64,000 nucleotides of DNA from Chlamydiota bacterium. Lineage in GTDB: Bacteria > Chlamydiota > Chlamydiia > Chlamydiales > RGXB01. A program made the position numbers and the translations under genes. Positions within the stretch are counted from its first letter, which is position 1; each line of letters opens with the position of its first letter. Location of the stretch: the NCBI GenBank assembly GCA_016866475.1, contig VGMF01000001.1:268481-332480 (forward strand), read 5' to 3'. The notes under the pieces were generated by a model. It made no database searches. It saw only the letters and a list, made by a program, of their open reading frames with translations, and was not told the origin of the DNA. Positions 17,885-27,759 of the stretch are shown piece after piece.

Positions 17885-18611
17885 CCGCTATTTTACCCAT
17901 CAAGACTTAGAAAAAGACCCTTTAATCCAGCTTGAAACCGATGAAGCGCTTCACCTGAAGACAGTGATGAGGAATGTCGAGGGGGATATGGTAGAGCTGA
18001 TAAACGGCAAAGGTCTTTTGGCCCATGCTCGAGTAACAGAAATCTCAAAAAAAGCGGTTTTTTTAAAAATTGAACATATTGAACGTTTCATAAAACCTTT
18101 CGAACTCGAAATCGGTATCGGTATACTTGTGCAAGAGCGCCTCGATTTACTTCTCGAGAAGGGGTGCGAGCTTGGGGCAACTAAAATCTTTTTAATTCGG
18201 ACCCAAAGTATAGGAAAATCCGGATTTACTGACGGGCAAATGGAACGGATGCAAAGGGTTTTGATAGCGGCTTTGAAACAGTCGGGGCGAGTATGGCTCC
18301 CCTCGATCGATCTTGTCCCTTCGCTGGATGAGTTTGTGAGCACCGAAAAGAATATCTACTTTGGAGATATCAATTCTAATTCCCCCGCCCTGCTCGAAGT
18401 TTTTGACAGCTCAACGCCGTTTCGGCTTCTTGTGGGTCCGGCGAAAGGGTTTACGAAAGAAGAGTTGGATCTTTTGAAAAATAAAAAAAATATCAAGGGA
18501 GTCTATTTGAGCGATGCTATCTTAAGGGCAGAGACGGCTGCTGTTTTGATGATCGGTCTTGTCAACCACGCTTTTTTGCTAAAACAACCCCATTCAAAGG
18601 GTCGAGGGTAA
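17874..18611 (+). CDS. rsmE: 16S rRNA m3U1498 methyltransferase
   Basis: 245 residues. RsmE methylates U1498 of 16S rRNA. The N-terminal PUA-like part (HLKTVMRNVEGDMVELINGKG) precedes the SPOUT methyltransferase, with ERLDLLLEKGCELGATKI, LIAALKQSGR, LLVGPAKGFTKEEL (usually GPEGGF) and LSDAILRAETAAV. It overlaps cdaR by 11 bases and its last 50 bases overlap the convergent pyk end, so the two messages are complementary there. Confidence 0.92.
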   Translation: MPANRYFTHQDLEKDPLIQLETDEALHLKTVMRNVEGDMVELINGKGLLAHARVTEISKKAVFLKIEHIERFIKPFELEIGIGILVQERLDLLLEKGCELGATKIFLIRTQSIGKSGFTDGQMERMQRVLIAALKQSGRVWLPSIDLVPSLDEFVSTEKNIYFGDINSNSPALLEVFDSSTPFRLLVGPAKGFTKEELDLLKNKKNIKGVYLSDAILRAETAAVLMIGLVNHAFLLKQPHSKGRG

Positions 18612-20307
18612 CATAAAGCCCTTTTTTGATTGCAAGGGGGTTCCCATGGGCTCTATAAACACAGGGTATGCCCATTTTTTCCACATCTTCTAGAAATCTT
18701 CTTTCTTCCTCGCTGTTTTCACTTTGGCTGATAAGGACAGCACCGGCGACATACTTTAAAATAGCGCTGTACTCCGGTGTATAATTGATCAAAACAACGA
18801 TATTTCCCTTAGCAGCATGAGGAGATATAGGATCTAAAGGGAAATTATGGACAATTGGGGCTTCAACAATTTTATCCCCTTTTCCCAATCCGCGGAAAAA
18901 CACCTCCCCGATGCTCACAAGCTGGATGGTATTTGTTGTCCCAGGTCGATTGAACGGGATTCCGTAAGTCATCACTAGGAGGTCGCCAAACTGCACCCAA
19001 TTTTTTTCCAAGCTCATTTTTGAAGCTTTCTCGATCCCTTCTTGTAGATCTTGATACTCTGCTATAATAGGGCAAACACCCCATTGAATCGCCAATCGAT
19101 GGAATGTTCTCAAAGAGCTCGTGAGGGCAAAAATTGGGGTATGTGGCCTCAATGAACTTAAAGAACAGGCGGAACGTCCCGTTGTAGAAAATGAGAGGAT
19201 CCCTTTTGTTTTAGAGCTCATTGAAAGTATAACCGCCCCATGAGCTAAAGCTAGATTCATATCAAAATGATTGTTTGGACCCCGGTAAATGTTAGAATCG
19301 GTATAATCTATATGCTCTTCTGCATCAACAATAATGCGCCGCATCTGATCCACAGTCTCGATGGGATATTTTCCAACTGCGGTTTCCCCTGACAACATCA
19401 CCGCAGATGCCCCATCGTAAATCGCGTTCGCTACATCGCTCACTTCCGCCCTGGTAGGTCTTGGATTTTCTATCATGGATTCCAGCATTTGGGTGGCAAC
19501 AATTGTGGTTTTATTCCATTCCCTTGCCTTTGAAAGGAGCATTTTCTGCAATGAGGGTAAAAGCTCCATTTTCAATTCGATTCCGAGGTCCCCTCTTGCG
19601 ACCATGATCCCGTCAGCTTCTTGAAGAATGGATTCATACTGGTCGACAGCTTTTATGGTCTCGATTTTGGCTATTACACCTACATCTTCAAATCCGTTTT
19701 CCAAAAGGAGCTGTTTGATCGCCAAAACATTTTCTTTTGTATTTACAAAAGAGACCGCGATCAGATCTATACCGTTTTTTATTCCGAAAAGGATATCTTT
19801 GCGGTCTTGGTCGGTCATATCGGGTATTTCAAGCAGAGCTTGCGGTATATGGCAATTTTTGTTTTGTTTTAAAATCCGCTCATTTTTGAATTGGATCAAG
19901 ACACCATCCGGCTCTTTTGCCAAGCAAGTTGCCATAAGGTAGCCGTCATCAAAAAGGAGATCCATTCCAGGTTCAATTTTTTTTACCACATCATAAGGTC
20001 TTAGATTAAAATCCCCATTGAGCCCGAGTCGATAAGTTTTATTTTTGTCGATCCGGATTTCGCCATCTTTGAGGGGCTCTACCCTCACCTCATACCCTTT
20101 GGTGTCCAATAAAATAGCTACAGGCTCCCTAAGCTGCTCTCGAATCTTTTGAATTCGTTGTATCGTCGCTAAATGCTCTTCGTGGCTTCCATGGCTAAAA
20201 TTCAACCGAAATACGTTCACCCCCGATTTGATAAGGTTTATTATCATATCGTCACTTTTGGTGCTTGGCCCTACTGTAGCTATAATTTTTGTGCGTGGTT
20301 GACCCAT
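18562..20307 (-). CDS. pyk: Pyruvate kinase with extra C-terminal domain
   Basis: 581 residues. TKIIATVGPSTKSDD, VFRLNFSHGSHEEH, the active-site helix VARGDLGIELKMELLPSLQK and ATQMLESMIENPRPTRAEVS define the enzyme (phosphoenolpyruvate + ADP to pyruvate + ATP). About 100 residues beyond the usual ~480 form an extra domain (from ~GKGDKIVEAPIV) like the PEP-utiliser mobile-domain extension found in Bacillus-type pyruvate kinases. The 3' end overlaps rsmE. It is divergent from uvrA, the same pair order as in Chlamydia. Confidence 0.95.
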   Translation of the reverse strand: MGQPRTKIIATVGPSTKSDDMIINLIKSGVNVFRLNFSHGSHEEHLATIQRIQKIREQLREPVAILLDTKGYEVRVEPLKDGEIRIDKNKTYRLGLNGDFNLRPYDVVKKIEPGMDLLFDDGYLMATCLAKEPDGVLIQFKNERILKQNKNCHIPQALLEIPDMTDQDRKDILFGIKNGIDLIAVSFVNTKENVLAIKQLLLENGFEDVGVIAKIETIKAVDQYESILQEADGIMVARGDLGIELKMELLPSLQKMLLSKAREWNKTTIVATQMLESMIENPRPTRAEVSDVANAIYDGASAVMLSGETAVGKYPIETVDQMRRIIVDAEEHIDYTDSNIYRGPNNHFDMNLALAHGAVILSMSSKTKGILSFSTTGRSACSLSSLRPHTPIFALTSSLRTFHRLAIQWGVCPIIAEYQDLQEGIEKASKMSLEKNWVQFGDLLVMTYGIPFNRPGTTNTIQLVSIGEVFFRGLGKGDKIVEAPIVHNFPLDPISPHAAKGNIVVLINYTPEYSAILKYVAGAVLISQSENSEEERRFLEDVEKMGIPCVYRAHGNPLAIKKGLYVTLDPLNGVVLAKKRG

Positions 20308-20618
20308 ATATTTTGCTATATTGCTTAGGAGCGGATTATTTGCAAAACATCTTAGCTGCTAGCCCCCCATATATCTCGATTTGGGCCGGGCTTATGAAAT
20401 CACGATAATTTAGGGAAAATAATCCAAATAAACATTAAAATGAATCCCGGGACTCGCTTTGAAGTTTTGGCTGGATCGGTTTGTTTAGATGATTTTTTCT
20501 TAAAAAGGGATCACGGATCGAGACAAACCCGGTTCTCAAAGGGAGGTAAAAATATTATTTTATTATTTAAAAATTCTATAACCCTTGTCATCAATACGAA
20601 TGAAGGTTTGATCAAATT
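20308..20618. other. Divergent regulatory region pyk/uvrA
   Basis: 311 bases between two divergent genes. It contains an inverted pair GGATTATTT (20333-20341) and AAATAATCC (20417-20425), 75 bases apart, and A/T-rich blocks suitable for promoters, but no clear consensus pair. A 67-codon frame (20440-20643) lacks a ribosome site and overlaps the uvrA start; it is not called. Confidence 0.4.
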
Positions 20619-23600
20619 ATGCCCCACGATGAGATCGTTTTAAAAAATGTGCGCGTTCATAATTTAAAAGGGGTCAATCTCTCTTTAAAAACAAACCAAC
20701 TTATCGTTTTTGCAGGGGTATCAGGCTCCGGGAAATCCTCGTTAGCTTTTGATACTATCTACATGGAAGGGCAAAGGCGTTATCTAGAATCTCTCACAAC
20801 ATTTGCAAAAAGGCATATCGGGGGTCTGAAAAAACCTGAGGCTGACTCGATAGAGGGGCTCACACCTTGCATAGCGATTGAGCAAAAAACGATTGGGAGG
20901 AATCCGAGGTCGACTGTGGGGACGATGACGGGGGTGTATGATTTCTTAAGGGTTCTTTTCGCAAGAGCCGGTATTCCAAGATGTCCCGACACCCTTGAAC
21001 CTTTGTCTAAACTTTCAAAAGAAAGCATCCACCGTCAGCTACTGAAAGATTTTTTAGGTGAAGCTATTTATGTCCTGGCGCCGGTTTTAGAAAATAAACG
21101 GGCCGAAGCCAAGGAATTGATACAAAACTTTTATAAAAAAGGGTATACCCAAGCACGTCTCAACGGAAAGCTCATTGAACTTGACTCCGAAACGGAAATT
21201 GACCTGACCCAAAACATCCACCTCCAAATCGTAATCGATCGGATCAAAGTGGAGTCGAAAGGGGAAAAAAGACTCATGGAGGCAATTGAGAACGCTCTGC
21301 GTGTCGGCCAAAAAAAATTTTCGATTCTAAAACGTGATACCAGTCAAGAGACCTTTTTTTCGACTGAAAGTTACGCATTCTCTACAAAAAAAAGTTACCC
21401 GAGTCTGGAACCGTTCCACTTCTCCTTCAATCATCCAGAGGGGATGTGCCCTACATGCGAAGGTTTAGGGACAGAAAAAACATTTCAACTAGAGAACCTA
21501 GTGGTTCAAGATAAAAGCATCCCTGAGGGAGCTTTAGATGCGATCACCCCTTTTGATACACAAATTTGGGGCAATATCTACACCAATCTGGCTAGAATCT
21601 ACAAATTCAATCTCCACACCCCTTTTCAAGAGCTTTCAGATAAAGCGAAAAAAATCCTGTTGGACGGAACTGAAGACAAATACTTGACGATGGTTTTTGT
21701 CCATCCCAAAACAAGAGAAAAAACTACCCAGTATATCCCCTGGAAAGGGATCAAGCACGAGCTTAAAAAAAGGTATAATGAGGCGAAGAGCGAACTCTAC
21801 AAAGATAAATTCAAGGAATTTATCATCGATATCCCCTGCTCTCTTTGTGGCGGGACCAGAATCGATCGTTTTGCAAAAGTGACCCTTTTTCATGGCAAAA
21901 TGATCCATGAGTTGACACGCCTCTCCCTAAAAGAGCTAAGGGAATTTTTTTCCCATTTGTCAATAGATCCAACAGATGTTGTGATAGCAGAAGAGCTCAT
22001 CCGTGAAATCCAAAGACGGCTCTATTTTTTGATAGACGTGGGTGTGGGCTACTTATCCCTTGAAAGGACCTCATCGACTCTAAGCGGAGGAGAAGCCCAG
22101 CGGGTAAGACTCGCATCACAACTCGGCCAAGGTCTAGTTGGAACCACCTATATACTGGATGAGCCCAGCATCGGATTGCACCCCTCGGACAACTTAAAAT
22201 TATTAAAGACCCTTCGTGATCTGACACGCCAGGGAAACACCGTTATTGTTGTGGAACACGACGAAGAGACTATCAGGCATGCAGATACAATAGTCGATGT
22301 GGGCCCTTTGGGTGGGGAAGCGGGCGGGGAGATTGTTGGACTAGGAAAAGTGGAAGATCTCATAGGATCCAAAAAATCGATCACAGGCATGTACTTGAGT
22401 CGTAAAAAGCAGATTCCTATCCCCGCAAAAAGGCGTCAACCTACCGGTTTTTTGCAAATCAAGGGGGCAGAGCACCACAATCTAAAATCGATAGATGTCT
22501 CGTTTCCACTTGGAGTTTTTTGCGCGGTGACCGGTGTTTCGGGTTCTGGGAAATCGTCGCTTGTCAACGATATCCTTTTTCCTGTAGCAAGCAACCGGCT
22601 AATGCAATCTAAACTAGTGCATGGTGCCTACAAATCAGTAGAGGGTCTGGAGCAGCTTGATAAAGTGATCATGATAGACCAGCAACCCATCGGCAAAACT
22701 CCTAGGTCTAATCCGGCGACATACATAAAAGTTTTTGATGCTATCCGAGACCTCTTTGCCTCTCTACCCGAGAGTCTTGCGCTGGGATTCAAAGCAGGTC
22801 GCTTCAGCTTTAATGTCAAAGAGGGGTCCTGCCTTTCATGCAAAGGGATGGGGCTCATCCGTATCGACATGGATTTTCTTGAGGACAGTTGGATTGAGTG
22901 TCCCCACTGCGGGGGGGAAAGATTTGATCCCAGAACATTATCTGTAAAATTCAAAGGGTTTAATATCTACGAGGTCCTCGAACTTTCTGTTGACGAGGCA
23001 GAAAAACTTTTTGAGGCGATCCCCTCGATCGCAAAAAAGCTCTCTATGCTTCAGGAGGTGGGTCTAGGGTACATGAAAATCGGCCAGTCCTCCACCACCC
23101 TTTCCGGAGGTGAGGCTCAAAGAATCAAGCTTGCAAAAGAATTATCAAGGCCAAGTACATCAAAAACTTTGTACCTACTAGATGAACCCTCCACCGGTTT
23201 ACATTTTGAAGACATCCAGAAAATGGTCAAAATCTTGGACAAGCTTGTTGAAAAACAAAACACCGTCTTAGTAATCGAGCATAATCTGGACCTCATAAAA
23301 ATTGCAGACTGGATCATCGATTTAGGCCCTAAAGGGGGGCAAGAGGGGGGATACTTGATGGCAGAGGGGACCCCCGAGATGATTGCACAATCCTCCTCCC
23401 CTACTGGACAGTTTGTTAAAGATGCCCTTAATGACACTCTGAAATTTACCACACATCAGGTCGCAAGCGATGAAAAACCGATCACCCATATAGAGGTTAA
23501 AAATGCGACACAAAACCATCTAAAAAACATCGATATCCGTATCGAAAGAAATGAGATCACCGCATTCACAGGTCCCTCCGGTTCCGGTAAATCCTCGCTT

Positions 23601-26255
23601 GCAATACAGACCATTTTTGCCGAAGGACAAAGACGCTACTACGAAACGCTAAATGCGTATGCCCGCCAATTCATCGATCAGATGCCGAAACCTAAGGTGG
23701 AATCTATCCACGGTCTGTCCGCTTCAATTGTGATCGAGCAAAAAAGGCATGCCGGAAATCCCCGATCTACAGTCGGTACAATCACCGAAATACTGGATTA
23801 TCTCCGCATTTTATTTGCTAAAGAGGGAATCGCGGTTTGTCCTGAAACAAAGGAACCCCTTGTCCACGTCACAAAAGAGTATGTGGCTCAAGATATTCTA
23901 GACAAATATCCGGATGAAAAGTGCATAGTCCTTGCCCCATTAACGCTAAAAAAAGAAGAGACCTACAAGGATCTTTTGAGTGCTTACCTTAAAGAGGGTT
24001 TTTTACGCGTACGCATACAAGGTGTCATTTACGAGCTCCACGATGAACTTCCCTCGACCGGCGGACTAAAAGAATCTGTTGAGCTGGTGATCGACCGGAT
24101 CCAAATCCAGGCACAAGGAAAAAAAAGACTTTTGGACGCAATTGAAACTGCAACCCAAATTAACCCCGTTTCGATTTTGTTTTTGATTGGAGATACCTCC
24201 TTAAACAAAAAAGGGGCTTCAATAAAGCCCGCCAAGTATTTTCTAGCCTTTTCGGCCCCTTCAACAGGAAAAACGTACCCAAAAATAGAACCGAAAACAT
24301 TTTCTTTCAATGCGGATGAAGGGATGTGTACGACGTGTGAAGGGATCGGATCTCTGAGTACAGTCGACCTTAGAGAGGTTCCCAAACTTTTCAAGTTGCC
24401 GCTGAAAGATATCTTAGACCACCTTTTAAACTACGAGTACTCCCCTATCCGCACCCTTTTGAAGCTTTTTACCGATGCCGGCTTAGATCCCAAGGAGCGG
24501 CTGGATAAAATGTCCCAGGAGCATTTGTCTTTTGTCCTTGAGGGTAATAAAGAAAAGAACAGCGTCTATAGATGGATCGGACTCCACCCCTTTTTTGAAA
24601 GGCTTTTTCGTTTTGGCAAAGCACCGCAGAAGGAGGCCTTAGCACCGCTATGCCAAAATAAAGCTTGCCCGAGTTGCAAGGGTTCCCGCCTGAATGCCCT
24701 GGCATCAAATGTCCACATTCAAAATACCACTCTGCCCCAATTGCTGCATAAGCCTATAGATGAGGCTTATACTTTTCTTAACCAGCTTAAAGTTCCCTTG
24801 GCACTCGAGGAGGTTTTGGACTCTATTTTGAGTAAGTTAAAGCTTTTGATACAAATAGGTGTCGAGTATTTATCCCTGGACAGGACCTCCCTTACACTTT
24901 CGGGGGGTGAGATCCAACGAATTCATTTGGCACGACAGCTCGGTGTAAATCTTAGCAACTGCCTTTACGTTCTAGACGAACCTAGTATCGGTCTGCACCC
25001 TCATGACCATCAAAAACTCCTGGATGCTTTGATTCAATTAAAAAAGGAGGGGAATACTCTGCTACTGGTAGAGCATGACCCGATGACGCTCCGGATAGCG
25101 AAGACAATCTTTGAATTTGGTCCTGAAGGGGGTGAAAAAGGGGGGCAAATTCTTGCAAAAGGGTCTCTTGAAAGCCTTGAAAAAGACCCCAAAAGTATCA
25201 CCGGGTCCGTTCTTAGAAAAGAACTTTTTTACAACCGCAAGAAAAAAGAGAGCGACGCCTCGACAGAGTGGATTGAAATCAAAAATGCCTCCAAACACAC
25301 ACTGCATGCTGTACATTTAGAAATCCCGAAAAATAGGATCACAGCCCTCACTGGCGTATCGGGTTCCGGGAAATCGACGCTCATGCATGAAATTCTTGCC
25401 CCTATTTTGAAAAAGAGTACTGTTTCTAGAAAACGTTTCGATTCTTTTTCACTTGAGGGTTGTACGATAAGCTCTATAAAAGAGTTTAAGCATCTCATTT
25501 TCGTAGATCAGAATCCAATCGGAACCACCTCACGTGCAGACATCTGTTCTTATACCGATCTGTTAGGGAATTTCCGCACTTTTTATGCAGAGCTAAAAGA
25601 ATCGCAAGCTTACGGTCTGATGCCCCGCCATTTCAGCCCAAACCATATTCAAGGGATGTGTACGGAATGCTTCGGTCTCGGCCATATTGAGGTAAAACTG
25701 CAGCTATTGCCCCCAGCAAGAAAAATATGCCCTTTATGCCAAGGTAAACGGCTCTCGTTGATTGCTCTAAAAATCAAATACCAGGGCTTAAGTCTCGGGG
25801 ATCTTTTCCAGATGCGTGCTGTAGATCTTTTAGAGATGTTCTCATTCCACCCCAAAGTTGCCCCGATCTTGCAGCTTTTGATAGATGTTGGGATGGGAAA
25901 TTTACAGATAGGGCAAGAGGTGCAAACTTTGTCACATGGGGAGTCTCAAAGATTGAGATTCGTGAGAGAGCTTGTCACCCCTACAAAAGGGCCCGCCCTT
26001 ATTTTTCTCGATGAACCGACAACAGGTTTGCACGATGCAGACATCCTTAAACTTCTCCCTATTTTCGATAGACTCATCGATAGGGGAGACACCCTTTTGA
26101 TCATCGAACACAATCTCACAGTTCTTAAACAGGTAGATTATCTGATTGAAATGGGGCCAAAAGCCGGAAAAGGGGGGGGGAAGATTGTCGCCTACGGCCC
26201 GTACGAGAAGTTTGTTGAGCAACAAAAAGGTGTTACCGCCCCATACCTTTTGTAA
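20619..26255 (+). CDS. uvrA: Tandem double-length UvrA (excinuclease ABC subunit A)
   Basis: 1,878 residues, twice the normal ~940, because two full UvrA proteins are fused head-to-tail in one frame. Four Walker A motifs of the type G(V/P)SGSGKS(S/T) lie near residues 33, 638, 985 and 1579. Signature motifs LSGGE are near 488, 828 and 1427, while the fourth reads LSHGE (~1771). Zinc-binding CxxC pairs occur in each half (CPTCEG, CLSCKG/CPHCGG; CTTCEG/CPSCKG, CTECFG/CPLCQG). UvrA recognises DNA damage and loads UvrB. In other bacteria UvrA acts as a dimer, so the fusion probably makes the dimer covalent. The same fusion is known in Chlamydia. Confidence 0.97.
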   Translation: MPHDEIVLKNVRVHNLKGVNLSLKTNQLIVFAGVSGSGKSSLAFDTIYMEGQRRYLESLTTFAKRHIGGLKKPEADSIEGLTPCIAIEQKTIGRNPRSTVGTMTGVYDFLRVLFARAGIPRCPDTLEPLSKLSKESIHRQLLKDFLGEAIYVLAPVLENKRAEAKELIQNFYKKGYTQARLNGKLIELDSETEIDLTQNIHLQIVIDRIKVESKGEKRLMEAIENALRVGQKKFSILKRDTSQETFFSTESYAFSTKKSYPSLEPFHFSFNHPEGMCPTCEGLGTEKTFQLENLVVQDKSIPEGALDAITPFDTQIWGNIYTNLARIYKFNLHTPFQELSDKAKKILLDGTEDKYLTMVFVHPKTREKTTQYIPWKGIKHELKKRYNEAKSELYKDKFKEFIIDIPCSLCGGTRIDRFAKVTLFHGKMIHELTRLSLKELREFFSHLSIDPTDVVIAEELIREIQRRLYFLIDVGVGYLSLERTSSTLSGGEAQRVRLASQLGQGLVGTTYILDEPSIGLHPSDNLKLLKTLRDLTRQGNTVIVVEHDEETIRHADTIVDVGPLGGEAGGEIVGLGKVEDLIGSKKSITGMYLSRKKQIPIPAKRRQPTGFLQIKGAEHHNLKSIDVSFPLGVFCAVTGVSGSGKSSLVNDILFPVASNRLMQSKLVHGAYKSVEGLEQLDKVIMIDQQPIGKTPRSNPATYIKVFDAIRDLFASLPESLALGFKAGRFSFNVKEGSCLSCKGMGLIRIDMDFLEDSWIECPHCGGERFDPRTLSVKFKGFNIYEVLELSVDEAEKLFEAIPSIAKKLSMLQEVGLGYMKIGQSSTTLSGGEAQRIKLAKELSRPSTSKTLYLLDEPSTGLHFEDIQKMVKILDKLVEKQNTVLVIEHNLDLIKIADWIIDLGPKGGQEGGYLMAEGTPEMIAQSSSPTGQFVKDALNDTLKFTTHQVASDEKPITHIEVKNATQNHLKNIDIRIERNEITAFTGPSGSGKSSLAIQTIFAEGQRRYYETLNAYARQFIDQMPKPKVESIHGLSASIVIEQKRHAGNPRSTVGTITEILDYLRILFAKEGIAVCPETKEPLVHVTKEYVAQDILDKYPDEKCIVLAPLTLKKEETYKDLLSAYLKEGFLRVRIQGVIYELHDELPSTGGLKESVELVIDRIQIQAQGKKRLLDAIETATQINPVSILFLIGDTSLNKKGASIKPAKYFLAFSAPSTGKTYPKIEPKTFSFNADEGMCTTCEGIGSLSTVDLREVPKLFKLPLKDILDHLLNYEYSPIRTLLKLFTDAGLDPKERLDKMSQEHLSFVLEGNKEKNSVYRWIGLHPFFERLFRFGKAPQKEALAPLCQNKACPSCKGSRLNALASNVHIQNTTLPQLLHKPIDEAYTFLNQLKVPLALEEVLDSILSKLKLLIQIGVEYLSLDRTSLTLSGGEIQRIHLARQLGVNLSNCLYVLDEPSIGLHPHDHQKLLDALIQLKKEGNTLLLVEHDPMTLRIAKTIFEFGPEGGEKGGQILAKGSLESLEKDPKSITGSVLRKELFYNRKKKESDASTEWIEIKNASKHTLHAVHLEIPKNRITALTGVSGSGKSTLMHEILAPILKKSTVSRKRFDSFSLEGCTISSIKEFKHLIFVDQNPIGTTSRADICSYTDLLGNFRTFYAELKESQAYGLMPRHFSPNHIQGMCTECFGLGHIEVKLQLLPPARKICPLCQGKRLSLIALKIKYQGLSLGDLFQMRAVDLLEMFSFHPKVAPILQLLIDVGMGNLQIGQEVQTLSHGESQRLRFVRELVTPTKGPALIFLDEPTTGLHDADILKLLPIFDRLIDRGDTLLIIEHNLTVLKQVDYLIEMGPKAGKGGGKIVAYGPYEKFVEQQKGVTAPYLL

Positions 26256-26323
26256 AGAAAAAGAGGGGCATAATACCCCACCACCGCCGGGTTCTATTTT
26301 GTGAGCGATTGGTTCTAAGGTCT

Positions 26324-26350
26324 AAGGGCTAATGAGATAGATCAGCCCTT
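26324..26350 (+). terminator. Possible uvrA terminator
   Basis: AAGGGCT (26324-26330) pairs with AGCCCTT (26344-26350) across a 13-base loop, followed by only a short TTGT. A second hairpin, CCCTTTT (26410-26416) with AAAAGGG (26420-26426), follows before the SRP RNA. Neither has a strong T-run. Confidence 0.4.
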
Positions 26351-26450
26351 TTGTAGGCGAGACCGGAATAAGGATTCCAAAACGGTTAAATATTTTTTTA
26401 ATTTTTCAGCCCTTTTCCTAAAAGGGGGTCTTCTGTTAAAGTATTTATGA

Positions 26451-26533
26451 GGATTGGCTGAGCGATGCGGCTCGAACTGAGTCAGGGCGGGAACGCAGCA
26501 GCTATAAGAGTACCGTTCGCGGCAGCCAATACC
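26451..26533 (+). ncRNA. ffs: Signal recognition particle RNA (small bacterial type)
   Basis: The domain IV core is unmistakable: CAGG, a GCG/CGC stem closed by a GGAA tetraloop (26487-26496), then AGCAGC (26497-26502). Outer helices fit: CGAAC (26473-26477) with GTTCG (26515-26519), and TTGGCTG (26454-26460) with CAGCCAA (26523-26529), extended by GGA/TACC with one bulge. The length (~83 nt) is that of the short SRP RNA lacking an Alu domain. It binds Ffh for co-translational targeting. A T-rich stretch follows, and the convergent barrel gene ends eight bases further on. Confidence 0.88.
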
Positions 26534-26540
26534 TCTTTTC

Positions 26541-27500
26541 TCAAAAAAGATCCAACTCAATACTCACATTCGCCCCGTAAAACAAAAAGTGATTTTTTCT
26601 GTAGATCCCTTTTTTCGTAAACGCTAGACCAGGCTGCGTCAAAGCCGATCCCAAATAATTTAAACTTTCTATGCCAAAAGCCCCTTTGATCCGAAGCCTA
26701 TTGAACAGATTGAACCCCAAATAAATATCCCCTTGCAGGAGCATACTTGGCCAGGACTTTGTGGCATCGTATACATAATTGGAAGACGAGCTCAAAGGGA
26801 TGCTTTGACTTACGGTAGAGCGTTGCCTATAAACATCTGCGTAGACCCCGAAAGACCCCCTTAACCCCCAAATGAACGGGGCAGGAGTCCCTATGATCTC
26901 CGCGTATCCCCGAGCTCCGATAAAATGGTTCGTGGCTTCAATTGTGTATTGTTTTAAATATGTAGCGGAACTGAGTGTTTGGTCCAATTCATCCATCAAA
27001 TAAATGTAGGAGGGGCCTACCAAGGCCCGTAACCCAAAAAACTTGTCATAAAGGGGCGCCATATTCCATAAAAAAAGGAGGTCCCCCGACTCATATTTCA
27101 TCCGATAATCTTCAATCACTTGAGAGGCGCCCGTAAAGCTTATCGGGGATATGGGCGAGATCTGAAGGCTGTATGTTAAAGAGGTCCCGGTTGTAGAAAT
27201 TGCATAGACCTTCTTCCATTCTAGCAAACCTAAATAACGTGCCTCTAATCCAAACTTTTCGGTTGGCAAAATGGCGGCACGGGCAAAAAGGCCGGGGACC
27301 CACTGGTTGACCCTAGCGACTTTTTGAGCCGAGATCACAGGGGATGTGGTTGTTAGAGTCGTTTCGTAAGCAAGAGTCGTTGTAGGAAGGTGCTGTCTGG
27401 CCCAAGGGGTAGCACCTACCTCCAATTCCAGATGTTTTACATCTGAAAATAGGACTTGATGCATGGAAAACAAAACGGGTAGCAAATAAAAAAACTTCAT
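26541..27500 (-). CDS. Outer-membrane beta-barrel protein
   Basis: 319 residues. A signal peptide (MKFFYLLPVLFSMHQVLFSD) and AGAGGG ribosome site about eight bases upstream of ATG 27500 support the start. The mature part is a series of amphipathic strands rich in Tyr/Gly/Leu, including GARGYAEIIGTPAPFIWGLRGSFGVYAD, and ends with IELDLF, a terminal Phe as required for BamA recognition. It resembles the broad Lpg1974/BBP7-like pore families but no close assignment is possible. Likely a porin or surface protein. Confidence 0.7.
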   Translation of the reverse strand: MKFFYLLPVLFSMHQVLFSDVKHLELEVGATPWARQHLPTTTLAYETTLTTTSPVISAQKVARVNQWVPGLFARAAILPTEKFGLEARYLGLLEWKKVYAISTTGTSLTYSLQISPISPISFTGASQVIEDYRMKYESGDLLFLWNMAPLYDKFFGLRALVGPSYIYLMDELDQTLSSATYLKQYTIEATNHFIGARGYAEIIGTPAPFIWGLRGSFGVYADVYRQRSTVSQSIPLSSSSNYVYDATKSWPSMLLQGDIYLGFNLFNRLRIKGAFGIESLNYLGSALTQPGLAFTKKGIYRKNHFLFYGANVSIELDLF

Positions 27501-27759
27501 ATAAAAATCCCTCTTAAAGCATCCTCAATCATACTAGGCCTCTTTCTAACGAGGTCTATTAAAAGACAAAAAGTCTTTTTTTAAACAGTGTATCCCATTT
27601 TTCAAAAAAAAACCTAAAAGGATATTTTTGATTGAGATACACCCCCTTTATTCAAGCCAATTTTTTTCTGGATGGGAAAGGCAACAATTTAATATTTTCT
27701 TAAAAAGTTGTTGATTTAGAATGCATCTATCCTTTTAAAATTATCAAAAAAAGGTTTTC
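27501..27759. promoter_or_regulatory. Divergent promoter region
   Basis: 259 A/T-rich bases between the barrel gene and the 935-residue gene. On the plus strand TTGATT (27711-27716), 18 bases, and TTAAAA (27735-27740) make a plausible promoter, and AAGG (27751-27754) sits five bases before ATG 27760. A hairpin AAAAGAC/GTCTTTT (27561-27579) followed by T residues is also present; its role is unclear. Confidence 0.4.

Noticed and set aside
20440..20643. 67-codon frame before uvrA
   Set aside because: No ribosome site, overlaps the uvrA start, composition not protein-like.
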